NCBI RefSeq assembly: GCF_002214185.1
Contig: NZ_CP022161.1
Location: 10,299,486 to 10,363,485 of the forward strand
Origin: Streptomyces capitiformicae
GTDB taxonomy: Bacteria; Actinomycetota; Actinomycetes; Streptomycetales; Streptomycetaceae
DNA: 64,000 bases
Direction of reading: 5' to 3'
The notes under the pieces are model-generated. The model made no database searches. It saw nothing but the letters and a program-made list of their open reading frames with translations, and was not told the origin of the DNA. Positions 8,531 through 17,772 of this stretch are shown here, piece after piece. The position numbers were made by a program, and so were the translations under genes. Numbering within the stretch: the stretch's first letter is position 1; each line of letters opens with the position of its first letter.

Positions 8531-10024
8531 TCAGCGGTAGCCGGCGGCGACGATGTTGGCTTGTACCGCGTTCTCGGTTGCGTCGGACGGGTATCCGGAC
8601 ACCATCGCGCCCTCGTAGAAGGTGCCGGCGCTGAGGTTCGCGCCGCCGCCGGGCTTGCAGCAGTCACCACCGCTGCCGAGGATGATGGCGCCCTGCTTCT
8701 TCATGGGGCTGTAGCCGGGTGGAAGCGCGCCGTCCCAGAGCGTGGTCAGGCTTCCGGTCTGGGCGTTGCCACCCTTGAGCGCGAAACGGCTCGTCCCGTT
8801 GTTCTTCAACATCGCCGTCACGAACTTGCTGGTGAAGGCCCGCTGGTTCGTGTTCCAGCTCTGACTGCCACCGGAGTAGAGCCCCCATTCGAGGTCGGCC
8901 TGGACCCATGGGCCGGTGCCGACGCACCCGCCGAACCAGCACTGGGTGCTGAAATTGATCGCGTCCATCGCCCCGGCCGCGTCGGCCGCTCGGGTCGTCT
9001 CGCTGTTGCCGTAGTCGAAGCAGCAGCCGCCGTTGACATGGGTGCCGCTGGTCACCATGTACATGCCTTCGGGGGCGCTGCCGGTCGGCACGCCGGTCAG
9101 GTGGCCGTCCCGCCAGTAGCTGTTGCCGGGGTTGATGTAGAGCGAGTAGGCCTTGCTGCCGCCGACCGCCAGCGACTCCGACGTCGCGATCGCCGGGCGG
9201 CTTTGGCTGGAGCCGGGAACCACACTCGATCCCTGGTACCACAGGTCGTTCCCGCGGCCGGACTGGTCGTAGATGGCGGTGACGACACAGGTGGTCCCCG
9301 CGCAGAACGAGTCCTGCGTCGTCGCGTCGGCGGTGCCACCCGCGCTCAGGACGCCGATGTTCCGGGTCGTGCTGTCGGACGAGCGCCGGACCTGGTAGAG
9401 GTTGCCGTTGTAGGTGCCGTAGAGCGCTCGTACGGTGCTGTGGGCGGCGATGCAGGGGGTGCCGCCTGAGGCGTAGATGTCGCACGTGCCCGCGCCGCCG
9501 GGCACCGGTGGGTTCGGCGGCGGGGTCGGTGAGTTCCACTGCTGGTTGGTGCCGCCGTGGCAGGACCAGAGGGTGGTCCTGGTGCCGTTGGCGGTGCCGC
9601 CGGCGTTGGCGTCGAGGCACAGTCCGGACTGGACGCCGGTGATGGTGCCGTTGGGGTTGACGTTCCACTGTTGGTTGTTCTGGCCGTTGCAGTCCCAGAT
9701 GATGACGGCGGTGCCGTTGGTGGTGCCGCGTCCGCTGGCGTCGAGGCACTTGTTGCCGTGGACGGTCAGTTGTTTGCCGGCGGTGTAGGTCCAGGTCTGG
9801 CCGGCTGCGTCGGTGCAGTCCCAGAGTTGGGTCTGGGTGCCGTTGGTGGTGCTGGAGCCGGGGACGCTCAGGCAGCGGCCGGACTGCGCGCCCACGATGG
9901 TGGCGCTCTGCCCGGGCTCGATCGGTGCCGCCACCGCGGCGGTGCCGACGCCAACAAGGACCAGGACGGTGCCCAGCGCAGACAGCCGTCCGTACCGGCG
10001 GGGCCGAGGTATCCGAAACACCAT
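8531..10024 (-). CDS. Secreted GH54 alpha-L-arabinofuranosidase with N-terminal ricin-B domain
   Basis: This enzyme removes arabinofuranose side chains from arabinoxylan or arabinan outside the cell. The leader ends near residue 33. Three QxW repeats (about 40-165: QTQLWDC, AVIIWDC, RTTLWSC) form a ricin-B trefoil, then a proline linker. From about 178 to 497 lies the GH54 catalytic domain, opening with CDIYASGGTPCIAAHSTVRA and containing the paired-Cys motif HVNGGCCFDYGNSE typical of the family. Length (497) is normal for the lectin-linked form. The ATG at 10024 has GAGGAA ahead. It sits 27 bases upstream of the feruloyl esterase and 71 bases downstream of the ThuA gene, so co-transcription is likely. 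Confidence 0.92.
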   Translation of the reverse strand: MVFRIPRPRRYGRLSALGTVLVLVGVGTAAVAAPIEPGQSATIVGAQSGRCLSVPGSSTTNGTQTQLWDCTDAAGQTWTYTAGKQLTVHGNKCLDASGRGTTNGTAVIIWDCNGQNNQQWNVNPNGTITGVQSGLCLDANAGGTANGTRTTLWSCHGGTNQQWNSPTPPPNPPVPGGAGTCDIYASGGTPCIAAHSTVRALYGTYNGNLYQVRRSSDSTTRNIGVLSAGGTADATTQDSFCAGTTCVVTAIYDQSGRGNDLWYQGSSVVPGSSQSRPAIATSESLAVGGSKAYSLYINPGNSYWRDGHLTGVPTGSAPEGMYMVTSGTHVNGGCCFDYGNSETTRAADAAGAMDAINFSTQCWFGGCVGTGPWVQADLEWGLYSGGSQSWNTNQRAFTSKFVTAMLKNNGTSRFALKGGNAQTGSLTTLWDGALPPGYSPMKKQGAIILGSGGDCCKPGGGANLSAGTFYEGAMVSGYPSDATENAVQANIVAAGYR

Positions 10025-10095
10025 GGCGGTTCCTCACCTGTTCGTAGGGAGGGATGCCCGGCGCGCAACCGCGTCGGGCATCCCGTTCGGACGGG

Positions 10096-13000
10096 CTATA
10101 CGGCGGTGAACCGCCACTGTTGGTTGGTGCCGCTGTGGCAGCTCCACTGCAGGAGTCGTGCGCCGTCGGCCGTCGAGCCGCCGTTGACGTCGACGCACAG
10201 TCCACTGGGGAGGCTTTTCACCGTGTACACGCCCACCGTGGTGGTCTGAGTGACGAGGAACTTCTGCGGGTTGCTGTTGTTGCAGGTGGACTGCTGCAGG
10301 AACGCGCCCTGGGTGGTGGACCCGCCCGTGACGGCGAGGCACTTGTCGCTGTGCACCGCCTTCAGGTAGACGGCGCCGCCACCGGCGTCGACGGCCTGCC
10401 ACTTCTGGTTGTTGCCGCCGGTGGCCGACCACTGGACGATCTGGGCGCCGTCAGCGGTCGAGGCGTCGCTGACGTCCATGAACTTGCCGCTGTGCTGCGC
10501 TGCGACCGTCCAGGTCCGACCGGCCACGCCGCCACCGCCGCCACTGCCCGGTTCGCCGACCCCGTTGCCGCCGAAGGTGAGTGAGTCGAGGTCGAACCAG
10601 TTGTTCGAGGTGCCCTTGAACACCAGGTAGAGCAGGTGCGAGCCGGCGAGATCGGCAGTGTTCACCGCCGGCGTGGACTGGTAGTTGTTCCAGCCGCCGG
10701 TGCTGGGCACCGGTGTGGTGGCCAGGAGTGTGCCGGTCGGGGAGTCGGCACGCAGTTCGATCGATCCGCCGCCGCTCGGCGACGACAGGCGGTAGCTCAC
10801 GCTCGTGATGCCCGACAGGCTCATCGGGTTGAACGCGATCCAGTCGTTGTCGGAGATGTTGCCGACCCGCTTGCCGCTCTCCGCGCCGGCCTGCTCGACG
10901 ACCTGCACACCCGACTGGTCCGTGTAGAACTCGGCCTGCTTGTGCTTGGGCTGGAGGATCGCTTGGGCGTAGCCGGTGAGCGGGTCCGCACCGCCGGGGC
11001 CGCCGTCGTCGGTGTAGCGGGCGTTGAGGACGTAGTACAGGTTGGCGCCCTCAGGGTGCCCGCCGAGCAGCGTCGTGTCGATGGTGCCCGAGCACCCCGG
11101 GTAGTCCGTGGTCTCGTGCTGGTGGTCGTCGTGGCCGAGGGCGGGGTTGACGAACACCTTGGCGCAGTCGATGGGCGCGCCGCCGGGGTCCGAGACGGAC
11201 ACCTTGTACGAGACGCGGTCGCCGAAGTCCAGCATGCCGCCGTTGGGCGGAATCGTGATGGTGACGATCGGTGCGGTGTTGCCCACGGTGATCGGCACGT
11301 TGGCGAAGGCTGTCTTGCCGGTGTTGTCGGTGACCTTGAGCTGGGCGGTGTAGTTGCCGTTGGCGGTGTAGGTGTGTGACGGGTTGGCCGCCGTGGACGT
11401 GGTGCCGTCGCCGAATGTCCAGTGGTAGCTGAGCGTGTTACCGGGATCCGGGTCCGTGGACCCCGCGCTGCTGAACTGCACGGTCAACGGCGCGTTCCCG
11501 TTGGTGGGCGTTCCGGTGGCTTTGGCGATCGGCGACCGCCCGCCCTGGTTGTAGTCGATGCGGTAAAGACCCGAGTCGTTGTTGCCGCCGAAGAAGTTGG
11601 TGCCCCACTCGAGCAGGTACAGCGAGCCGTCGGGCCCGAACTCCATGTCCATCGGCTTGAGGAACTTGCCGGCGGGCATGAAGGGGTTGGTCCGGGTGAC
11701 CGCGGTGGCGGAGTCGAAGTGGACCTCCTTGATGGAGTGGCGCGACCACTCGTAGAAGAAGTGGACCCCGTCGTAGTAGGGCGGGAACTTCGTCCCGGAC
11801 GGGTTCGCGGCGTTGTAGCGGTAGACCGGTCCGCCCATCGGCGCCGAGGCGCCGGAGCCGAGTTCGGGGAAGTCCGGTGAGACGCCGTAGCCGTACCACA
11901 TGTTCGGCGCGACGATCGGCTTGAGGCTGGTCAGGCCGGTGTTGTTCGGCGAGTTGTTGACCGGCGCGTTGCAGTTGAACTTGGGGCCGACGACGCGGGT
12001 GTCCGGGTTGTAGGGCGCGTAGGCCTGGTTGTCGCCGTGGCAGAACGGCCAGCCGTAGTTGCCCGGGGCCTTGATGACATTGAGCTCGACGAGCCCTTCG
12101 GGGCCGCGGTTCGTCGCGGGGGCGCCCCGGTCCGGGCCGTAGTCGGCGAGGTAGACCCACCCGTTGGCCGGGTCGATCGAGAAGCGGAACGGGTTGCGGA
12201 AGCCCATCGCGTAGATTTCCGGCCGGGTCTGCGCTGTGCCTTGCGGGTAGAGGTTGCCGGCCGGAATGGTGTAGCCGCCGCCGGCCGATGGCCGGATGCG
12301 CAGGAGCTTGCCCCGCAGGTCGTTGGTGTTGCCGGCGGTGCGGGCGGCGTCGAGGTTGGCCTTGCCCGGCCGCCAGTCCAGCGGGGCGTAGCCCTGCCAG
12401 TTGGAGTCGAGGTTCGGTGGGACGTCGTCCCCGGTGCCGATGTAGAGGTTCCCGTCGGGGCCGAACTCGATGTACCCGCCCGTGTGCCCGGGCTCGGCGA
12501 ACGTACGGTCCCGGGTCGCGGGGATGTCGATGATCGTCACCTGGCTCGACATGTTCAGGGTGTCGCCGGTGAGCGTGAACCGGGAGACCCGGTTGATGTC
12601 GGTCGGGACTCCGGCCGGGGAGTGATACAGGTACACGTAGCCGTTGCTGGCGAAGTCGGGGTCGAGCGCCAGTCCGGTGAGGCCGTCCTCGCCGCCGGTG
12701 TAGACGCTGAGCGTGCCGGCTGTCACGGTCCTGTTCGTGGTCGGTTTGAAGATCTTCAGCTGCCCGGCCCGCTGGACGTAGAGCACCCGCCCGTCCGGGG
12801 CGACCGCGAGGGCCATCGGGTCCGCGGTGTTGTCGTCGAGGGTGCGCTTCTCGAAGTTGCTCCACACGGTGCCGCCGCAGTCACCGGGCTCGTTGCCGGC
12901 CGCCCACTTGACGCCCCCGAGGACGTGGTTGCGGAAATGGGTCTCGCTGTAGGCCGCGCTGGTGTGCCCCATGCCGGTGGCCCACACGCGGCCGCCGCCG

Positions 13001-13650
13001 GTGTTGCGGCACCAGGAGATGGGGTGGTCCGGCCCCATGGCACGGGGGCCCGGGTTGTACGTGCGCTCGTCCGCGGTGACCAGGACATGGACGTCGCCGC
13101 GGGGGTTGCGGTCGAAGTTGTACCACTCCTCGCTGCGGTTCCAACGGTCCGGCAGGCCGGCCGTCGACGGGTGCTTCTTGTCCGCGACGATGGCGGTGCC
13201 GCCCAGCACGCCGGGGGAGTGCTCCGGCATGTGTGCGCCGCCGTTGATGGTCTGGTCCCACCACGGGTACTCGTTCTCGATGCCCATGTCTGTGGCGTTG
13301 TGGATCGCGACGATGCCCTTGCCACTGGCGAGGTAGCCCTCCACCGCCTGACGTTGGGCCGCCGTGGTCCACACCATTCCCGAGGTCTGGAACATGATGA
13401 GCACGTCGAAGGTGGCGAGGTTTGCCGGGGTGAAAACGCTCGAGTCCTCGCTATGGACCAACTCGAAGTTGTTGGCCGCCGCCTGCTCCCGGAACATCGC
13501 GAGGCCGGCAGGGATCGAATCGTGCCGGTAGCCGGCCGTCTTCGTGAAGACCAGGGCTCGGAAGGTCGGCGCCGCTGACGCCGGTTGGGCGATGACGAGC
13601 GACAGGAGCACGCTCGCGATCGCCCCGAAGATAAATATGATGCGACGCAT
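10096..13650 (-). CDS. Multidomain secreted ThuA / glucose-sorbosone dehydrogenase / PKD / CBM6 / ricin-B protein
   Basis: A 1,184-residue secreted protein. After a leader (1-27), a ThuA-like amidotransferase-fold domain (about 30-255, FRALVFTKTAGYRHDSIP; HMPEHSP) is linked to a beta-propeller sugar dehydrogenase of the GSDH/PQQ type (about 270-640; EDGLTGLALDPDF, GHTGGYIEFGPDGNLYIGTGD, FRNPFRFSIDP). A PKD domain (YHWTFGDGTTST), an uncharacterised beta region, a CBM6-like module (about 865-990, WIAFNPMSLSGI) and a ricin-B trefoil with QxW repeats follow. The architecture suggests oxidation of a sugar while anchored to polysaccharide. PQQ dependence and substrate are inferred from the family only. 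Start ATG 13650 follows GGAGACGGC. It heads the minus-strand CAZyme run and diverges from the sugar transporter operon. Confidence 0.88.
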   Translation of the reverse strand: MRRIIFIFGAIASVLLSLVIAQPASAAPTFRALVFTKTAGYRHDSIPAGLAMFREQAAANNFELVHSEDSSVFTPANLATFDVLIMFQTSGMVWTTAAQRQAVEGYLASGKGIVAIHNATDMGIENEYPWWDQTINGGAHMPEHSPGVLGGTAIVADKKHPSTAGLPDRWNRSEEWYNFDRNPRGDVHVLVTADERTYNPGPRAMGPDHPISWCRNTGGGRVWATGMGHTSAAYSETHFRNHVLGGVKWAAGNEPGDCGGTVWSNFEKRTLDDNTADPMALAVAPDGRVLYVQRAGQLKIFKPTTNRTVTAGTLSVYTGGEDGLTGLALDPDFASNGYVYLYHSPAGVPTDINRVSRFTLTGDTLNMSSQVTIIDIPATRDRTFAEPGHTGGYIEFGPDGNLYIGTGDDVPPNLDSNWQGYAPLDWRPGKANLDAARTAGNTNDLRGKLLRIRPSAGGGYTIPAGNLYPQGTAQTRPEIYAMGFRNPFRFSIDPANGWVYLADYGPDRGAPATNRGPEGLVELNVIKAPGNYGWPFCHGDNQAYAPYNPDTRVVGPKFNCNAPVNNSPNNTGLTSLKPIVAPNMWYGYGVSPDFPELGSGASAPMGGPVYRYNAANPSGTKFPPYYDGVHFFYEWSRHSIKEVHFDSATAVTRTNPFMPAGKFLKPMDMEFGPDGSLYLLEWGTNFFGGNNDSGLYRIDYNQGGRSPIAKATGTPTNGNAPLTVQFSSAGSTDPDPGNTLSYHWTFGDGTTSTAANPSHTYTANGNYTAQLKVTDNTGKTAFANVPITVGNTAPIVTITIPPNGGMLDFGDRVSYKVSVSDPGGAPIDCAKVFVNPALGHDDHQHETTDYPGCSGTIDTTLLGGHPEGANLYYVLNARYTDDGGPGGADPLTGYAQAILQPKHKQAEFYTDQSGVQVVEQAGAESGKRVGNISDNDWIAFNPMSLSGITSVSYRLSSPSGGGSIELRADSPTGTLLATTPVPSTGGWNNYQSTPAVNTADLAGSHLLYLVFKGTSNNWFDLDSLTFGGNGVGEPGSGGGGGVAGRTWTVAAQHSGKFMDVSDASTADGAQIVQWSATGGNNQKWQAVDAGGGAVYLKAVHSDKCLAVTGGSTTQGAFLQQSTCNNSNPQKFLVTQTTTVGVYTVKSLPSGLCVDVNGGSTADGARLLQWSCHSGTNQQWRFTAV

Positions 13651-14309
13651 GCCGTCTCCTATTTCGGCGGAGCAACGATGGCATGACCACGGGCACGCGC
13701 CGGCCGCACCTCCGATGCGCCGGAGTGCCTGAGCGCGTCGTAGGCACGCGTGTGCCGTCAGCTCGTCATCCGTCCGCCGTGACGGGCAGTCAAGTCCCTA
13801 CGGAAGCAAGGGGAGTCACACCAGATGCGACCGTCTCCCGTGGTCTGCCGGCCAGCATGCAGCGGCGTATCGCAACAGTCAATATGAATCGGGTGCGGCC
13901 GATTCCATAACACATTTTGCGCATGAATCGTCGTGGTTTGGTGCGCGACTGTCGTCGGGCTGATTCCATAACATATTTTGCGCATCAGTCGTCGTGGTTC
14001 GGCGCGCGACTGTGGACGGGCCGATTCGATAACAGATTTTGGCGTTTCAATCGCTGTCGACTGATCGCCGGTCCACAGTGAGCAGTTCGAACGGCGAAAC
14101 GTCCTACTGTGATGTCCGGTGGTATTGCCAGGCGCTCATCGAGGCATTTACCCTCGGGGCCGCGATGTCGCCATCGCGTCCGGCGAAAGTCCGCGGCTAT
14201 TCGACGACAGCTCGCGGGCGGGAGTTGTCATTCCATGCCGGCCGTACCCAAACGATTCAGCTATCGGTGACTCGATCCTGCTGACGACGCGAATGTAGAG
14301 GGTCCCACG
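13651..14309. promoter_or_regulatory. Divergent promoter region between the ThuA gene and the sugar ABC operon
   Basis: About 660 bases with no gene. It is markedly richer in A and T than its flanks and holds the 61-bp direct repeats described separately. It must carry promoters for both the minus-strand CAZyme run and the plus-strand transporter operon, so shared sugar-responsive control is likely. No clear -10/-35 pair can be assigned by eye. Confidence 0.5.
13899..14039. repeat. 61-bp direct repeats, two full copies and a partial third
   Basis: Copies begin at 13899, 13960 and 14021, an exact 61-base period. Each opens with YGATTCSATAACA then ATTTTG; the first two continue with TCGTCGTGGTT and a CGCGACTGT end. 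The conserved AT-rich block repeated at fixed spacing looks like an array of operator sites. Confidence 0.75.
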
Positions 14310-15821
14310 ATGTCTGGCCTGCTGCCGTCGCCGCTGCTCGCTCTGCGAGGCATCGGCAAGTCGTTCCTCGGCGTGCGGGTGCTCGATGGCGTCGACCTCC
14401 AGGTCCGGCCGGGCGAGGTGCACGCGGTCGTCGGCGAGAACGGCGCCGGCAAGTCCACGCTCATGAAGGTGGTGTCAGGCGTCTACCAGCCCGACGAGGG
14501 AACGGTTGAGTTCGCCGGCGCACCGCGGACGTTCCGCAGCCCGCGCGAGGCCCAACAGGCCGGTATCGGCATCGTCTACCAGGAGCTGACCCTGCTGCCC
14601 GAGCGCACCGTCGCGGAGAACGTCTGTCTGGGCCGCGAGCCCCTGCGCCGCGGGCTCGTCGACCGTAGGGCGATGCTCAGCCACACCGCGGGGCTCCTCG
14701 CCTCGATCGGGGAGGGCTCGTTACCGCCCGACACGCGCGTGGGACGACTCGGCGTGGCGCAACAACAGGTGGTCGAGATCGTCAAGGCGCTCGCCCTCGA
14801 CGCGCGGCTGCTCATCATGGACGAGCCCACCGCGGCTCTCGCCGACCACGAAGTCGACCAGCTCTACGCGCTCGTACGGCGGCTGCAGGAGCACGGGATA
14901 GGCGTGCTGTACGTCTCGCACCGCCTCAAGGAGGTCTTCGACCTGTCCAGCCGGATCACCGTGCTCAAGGACGGCCGGGCGGTGGCCACCCTGGACACCG
15001 CGGACACCAGCGCCGATCAGCTGGTGCGCCACATGGTCGGCCGCGAGCTGTCGAGCTACTACCCCGACCCGGCGAAGCCGCAGGAGCTGGGCCCGGTGCG
15101 GCTGACCGTCCGGGGCGGAGGCAACCGGAAGCTGCGCGGCATCGACCTACGGCTGCGCGCCGGCGAGGTGCTCGGCGTCGGCGGCCTGCAGGGCTCCGGC
15201 CGGTCGGCGTTGGCCCGCGCACTGTTCGGCGCCGCACCGTTCAGCACCGGCCAGGTGACCGTCGCCGGAGCGCCGGTCCGGCTGCGCTCGCCCCGCGCCG
15301 CGATACGGGCCGGTATCGCCTACGTCTCCGAGGACCGCAAGGGCGAGGGGATCGTCGCCGAGCAGTCGGTGCTCGACAACGCGCTGTTGGCCGGCCGCGC
15401 CGTCCGCCCGGGTCGGCTCGGCCACGGTGCCCGGACCGCGCGGGTCCGGGAGCTGCTCGCGGCCGTCGAGCTTCGCGCCGCAGGGGAGGACCAGGAGATC
15501 CGTTTCCTGTCCGGGGGCAACCAGCAGAAGGTCGTGTTGGCCAGGTGGCTCGCGCTCGCCCCGCGGATCCTGCTCTTCGACGAGCCGACCCGGGGCATCG
15601 ACGTGGGCGCCAAGTCGGCGATCCACGATCTCGTCCGCCGGCTGGCCCGCGACGGCGCCGCCGTGCTGATGGTCTCGTCCGAGCTGCCCGAACTGCTCGG
15701 CATGAGCGACCGGATCATCGTCATGCGCGACGGCCGGATCGCCGGCGAGCTACCCGCCGGCGCGACAGAGGAGGACGTCGTCGCCCTGGCGGTCGGCACC
15801 GCGCGGGAGGCGGCCGGATGA
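14310..15821 (+). CDS. Sugar ABC transporter ATPase (RbsA/XylG type)
   Basis: The cytoplasmic energy subunit of a monosaccharide importer, 503 residues with two fused nucleotide-binding halves as in RbsA, AraG and XylG. The first half has Walker A GENGAGKST, the LGVAQQQVVEIVKAL signature region and Walker B LLIMDEPTAAL. The second half has the degenerate Walker A GLQGSGRSA, the signature LSGGNQQKVVLARWL and LLFDEPTRGIDVG, as expected for this class. It is the first gene of a five-gene plus-strand operon, and its stop overlaps the next start (ATGA). The sugar is not shown by the sequence. Neighbouring arabinoxylan enzymes favour a pentose. Confidence 0.93.
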   Translation: MSGLLPSPLLALRGIGKSFLGVRVLDGVDLQVRPGEVHAVVGENGAGKSTLMKVVSGVYQPDEGTVEFAGAPRTFRSPREAQQAGIGIVYQELTLLPERTVAENVCLGREPLRRGLVDRRAMLSHTAGLLASIGEGSLPPDTRVGRLGVAQQQVVEIVKALALDARLLIMDEPTAALADHEVDQLYALVRRLQEHGIGVLYVSHRLKEVFDLSSRITVLKDGRAVATLDTADTSADQLVRHMVGRELSSYYPDPAKPQELGPVRLTVRGGGNRKLRGIDLRLRAGEVLGVGGLQGSGRSALARALFGAAPFSTGQVTVAGAPVRLRSPRAAIRAGIAYVSEDRKGEGIVAEQSVLDNALLAGRAVRPGRLGHGARTARVRELLAAVELRAAGEDQEIRFLSGGNQQKVVLARWLALAPRILLFDEPTRGIDVGAKSAIHDLVRRLARDGAAVLMVSSELPELLGMSDRIIVMRDGRIAGELPAGATEEDVVALAVGTAREAAG

Positions 15822-16789
15822 GCGGCGCGCTGTCCCTGCCGGACCGGCGGACCCCGCCCGGCGTGTTCGTCGCCCTGGTCCTCACCCTGGCGATCGGCTG
15901 GCTCATCGTCACGGTCGACGGCGGCCGGCTGTTCAGCCTGCCGACGACGGTGAGCCTGCTGCACGTCGCCGCCGGTCTGGGCCTCGTCGCGGTCGGCCAG
16001 ACGCTGGTCGTCGTCGGGGGCTCGCTGGACCTGTCCGTGGCGTACGTGGTCAGCCTGAGCACCCTCGTCGCCGCCGAGACCATGGCCGGTGACGACGGTG
16101 CGCTGCTGCCGGCGATCGGCCTGACGCTCGCCGTCAGCGCCACGATCGGCCTCGTCAACGGCCTGCTCGTCACCACAGCGCGGATCAACCCCTTCATCGC
16201 GACCGTCGGCGTCGGACTGCTGCTGAAGGGGTACCTCGACAACGGATACGACGGCCCGGCCGGCAAGACCGCACCCGCCCTGGTACAGGGCCTGGGGTAC
16301 CAGCGCATCGGCCCGGTGCCGCTGTCGTTCCTGCTGCTGCTCGCCGTCGCCGCCGCGGCCTGGTTCGTGCTGGCGCGCACCCGCTTCGGCCACCACCTGA
16401 TCGCCGTGGGCGGTGACCCGGAGGTCGCCCGGCTCTCCGGCGTGCGGGGCAGCCGGGTCCTCGTCACCGCCCATGTGCTGTGCGCCCTCTGCGCCGGCCT
16501 CGCCGGGGTCTACCTCGCCAGTCGGCTCGGCGCCGGCGCACCGAGGGTGGGCACCGAGGGACTGTACGACCTGGAGTCGATCGCCGCGGTGGTGCTCGGC
16601 GGCACCGCCCTGGCCGGCGGGCGCGGCGGCGTTGCCGGCACGGTCGGCGGCGTGCTGCTGCTCGCGAGCATCGACGCCATCTTCAACCAGCTCGAGGTCG
16701 ACGTGTTCTTCAAGCAGGTGATCCGTGGCGTGATCATCATCGCGGCGGTCGCCGTCTACGCCCGCCGGGCGATGCGAAAGGCGTCATAG
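15818..16789 (+). CDS. Sugar ABC transporter permease (RbsC type), first
   Basis: A 323-residue inner-membrane channel subunit with about nine hydrophobic segments. It carries the family signature GGSLDLSVAYVVSLSTLV in the second to third helices, NPFIATVGVGLLLKG, and the cytoplasmic loop GGDPEVARLSGVRGSRV that contacts the ATPase. ATG 15818 overlaps the ATPase stop by four bases, indicating translational coupling. Two permease genes in a row suggest a heterodimeric channel rather than the homodimer of RbsC. Confidence 0.92.
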   Translation: MSGALSLPDRRTPPGVFVALVLTLAIGWLIVTVDGGRLFSLPTTVSLLHVAAGLGLVAVGQTLVVVGGSLDLSVAYVVSLSTLVAAETMAGDDGALLPAIGLTLAVSATIGLVNGLLVTTARINPFIATVGVGLLLKGYLDNGYDGPAGKTAPALVQGLGYQRIGPVPLSFLLLLAVAAAAWFVLARTRFGHHLIAVGGDPEVARLSGVRGSRVLVTAHVLCALCAGLAGVYLASRLGAGAPRVGTEGLYDLESIAAVVLGGTALAGGRGGVAGTVGGVLLLASIDAIFNQLEVDVFFKQVIRGVIIIAAVAVYARRAMRKAS

Positions 16790-16790
16790 C

Positions 16791-17762
16791 ATGCGGATCG
16801 CGCGCCCACTGCGGCTCCTTGAGTTCCGCTCCGGCAGTCTCGCACCGATCATCGTGATCCTGGCGGTGTTGCTGGTTCTGCTGACCGCCCGCCAACCGGA
16901 CTTCCTCTCGCCGCCGTCGCTGATGTCGTTCCTCGGCCGCTCCGCGCCGATCATCCTGCTCGCCGCCGGCCAGTACTTCGTCATCGTCTCCGGCGAGTTG
17001 GACCTGTCCGTCGGCTCTCTGGTCACCGCGCAGGTGGTCATCGCCGCCCGGCTGATCGACAGCGATCCGTCGGCCGGCTGGCCTGTCGTCGTGCTCCTGT
17101 TCGCGTTCGGCATCGCCGTCGGCCTCGTCAACGGCCTCGTCACCACGCGGCTGCGGGTGCCGTCGTTCATCACGACCCTCGGGATGTTCCTGATCCTCGT
17201 CGGTGCCGTGTACCTGTGGTCCAACGGTGCCCCGAAGGGCGGCCTCTCCGAGGAGTTCCGCCGGCTCGGTCGGTCGGCGTTCGAGGACGTGCCCGTGCTG
17301 GGCCGGATACCGTACGCCCTGGTCATCCTGCTGGCGGCGGCCGCTCTGGCGCTGGTGCTGACGCGTTCGGACTTCGGCCGCACCCTGGTCGCCGTCGGCG
17401 GCAACCCGCGGACCGCCGAGCTGAGCGGCGTGCGCGTGTGGCGCGCCAAGACCATGGCGTTCGTCCTCAGCGGACTCGCCGCCACGCTCGCGGCGGTCCT
17501 TATCGGCGGGTACAGCGGAGTGTCGTTCCAGGCCGGTGCCGGCCTTGAGTTCGGCGCGATCACCGCGGCGGTCCTCGGCGGTGTCGCTCTGGGCGGGGGC
17601 CGCGGTTCGGTCGTCGGCGCGATGCTGGGTGCGCTGACCCTCGAGACGCTCTTCACGCTCATGAACTTCTACGGCGTCTCCGGCGCCCTCAAACCGACCG
17701 TCCAGGGCGCGATCATTCTGTTCGCCGTGGCGGCGGCGTCCTTCCGTTTCCCGTCCAGATAA
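16791..17762 (+). CDS. Sugar ABC transporter permease (RbsC type), second
   Basis: A 323-residue paralogue of the preceding permease. It has SGELDLSVGSLVTAQVV, VPSFITTLGMFLILVG and GGNPRTAELSGVRVWRAK at the equivalent positions and similar hydropathy. The start at 16791 is one base after the previous stop. It likely pairs with the first permease to form the translocation pore for the same sugar. Confidence 0.92.
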   Translation: MRIARPLRLLEFRSGSLAPIIVILAVLLVLLTARQPDFLSPPSLMSFLGRSAPIILLAAGQYFVIVSGELDLSVGSLVTAQVVIAARLIDSDPSAGWPVVVLLFAFGIAVGLVNGLVTTRLRVPSFITTLGMFLILVGAVYLWSNGAPKGGLSEEFRRLGRSAFEDVPVLGRIPYALVILLAAAALALVLTRSDFGRTLVAVGGNPRTAELSGVRVWRAKTMAFVLSGLAATLAAVLIGGYSGVSFQAGAGLEFGAITAAVLGGVALGGGRGSVVGAMLGALTLETLFTLMNFYGVSGALKPTVQGAIILFAVAAASFRFPSR

Positions 17763-17772
17763 AGGGGATTCA

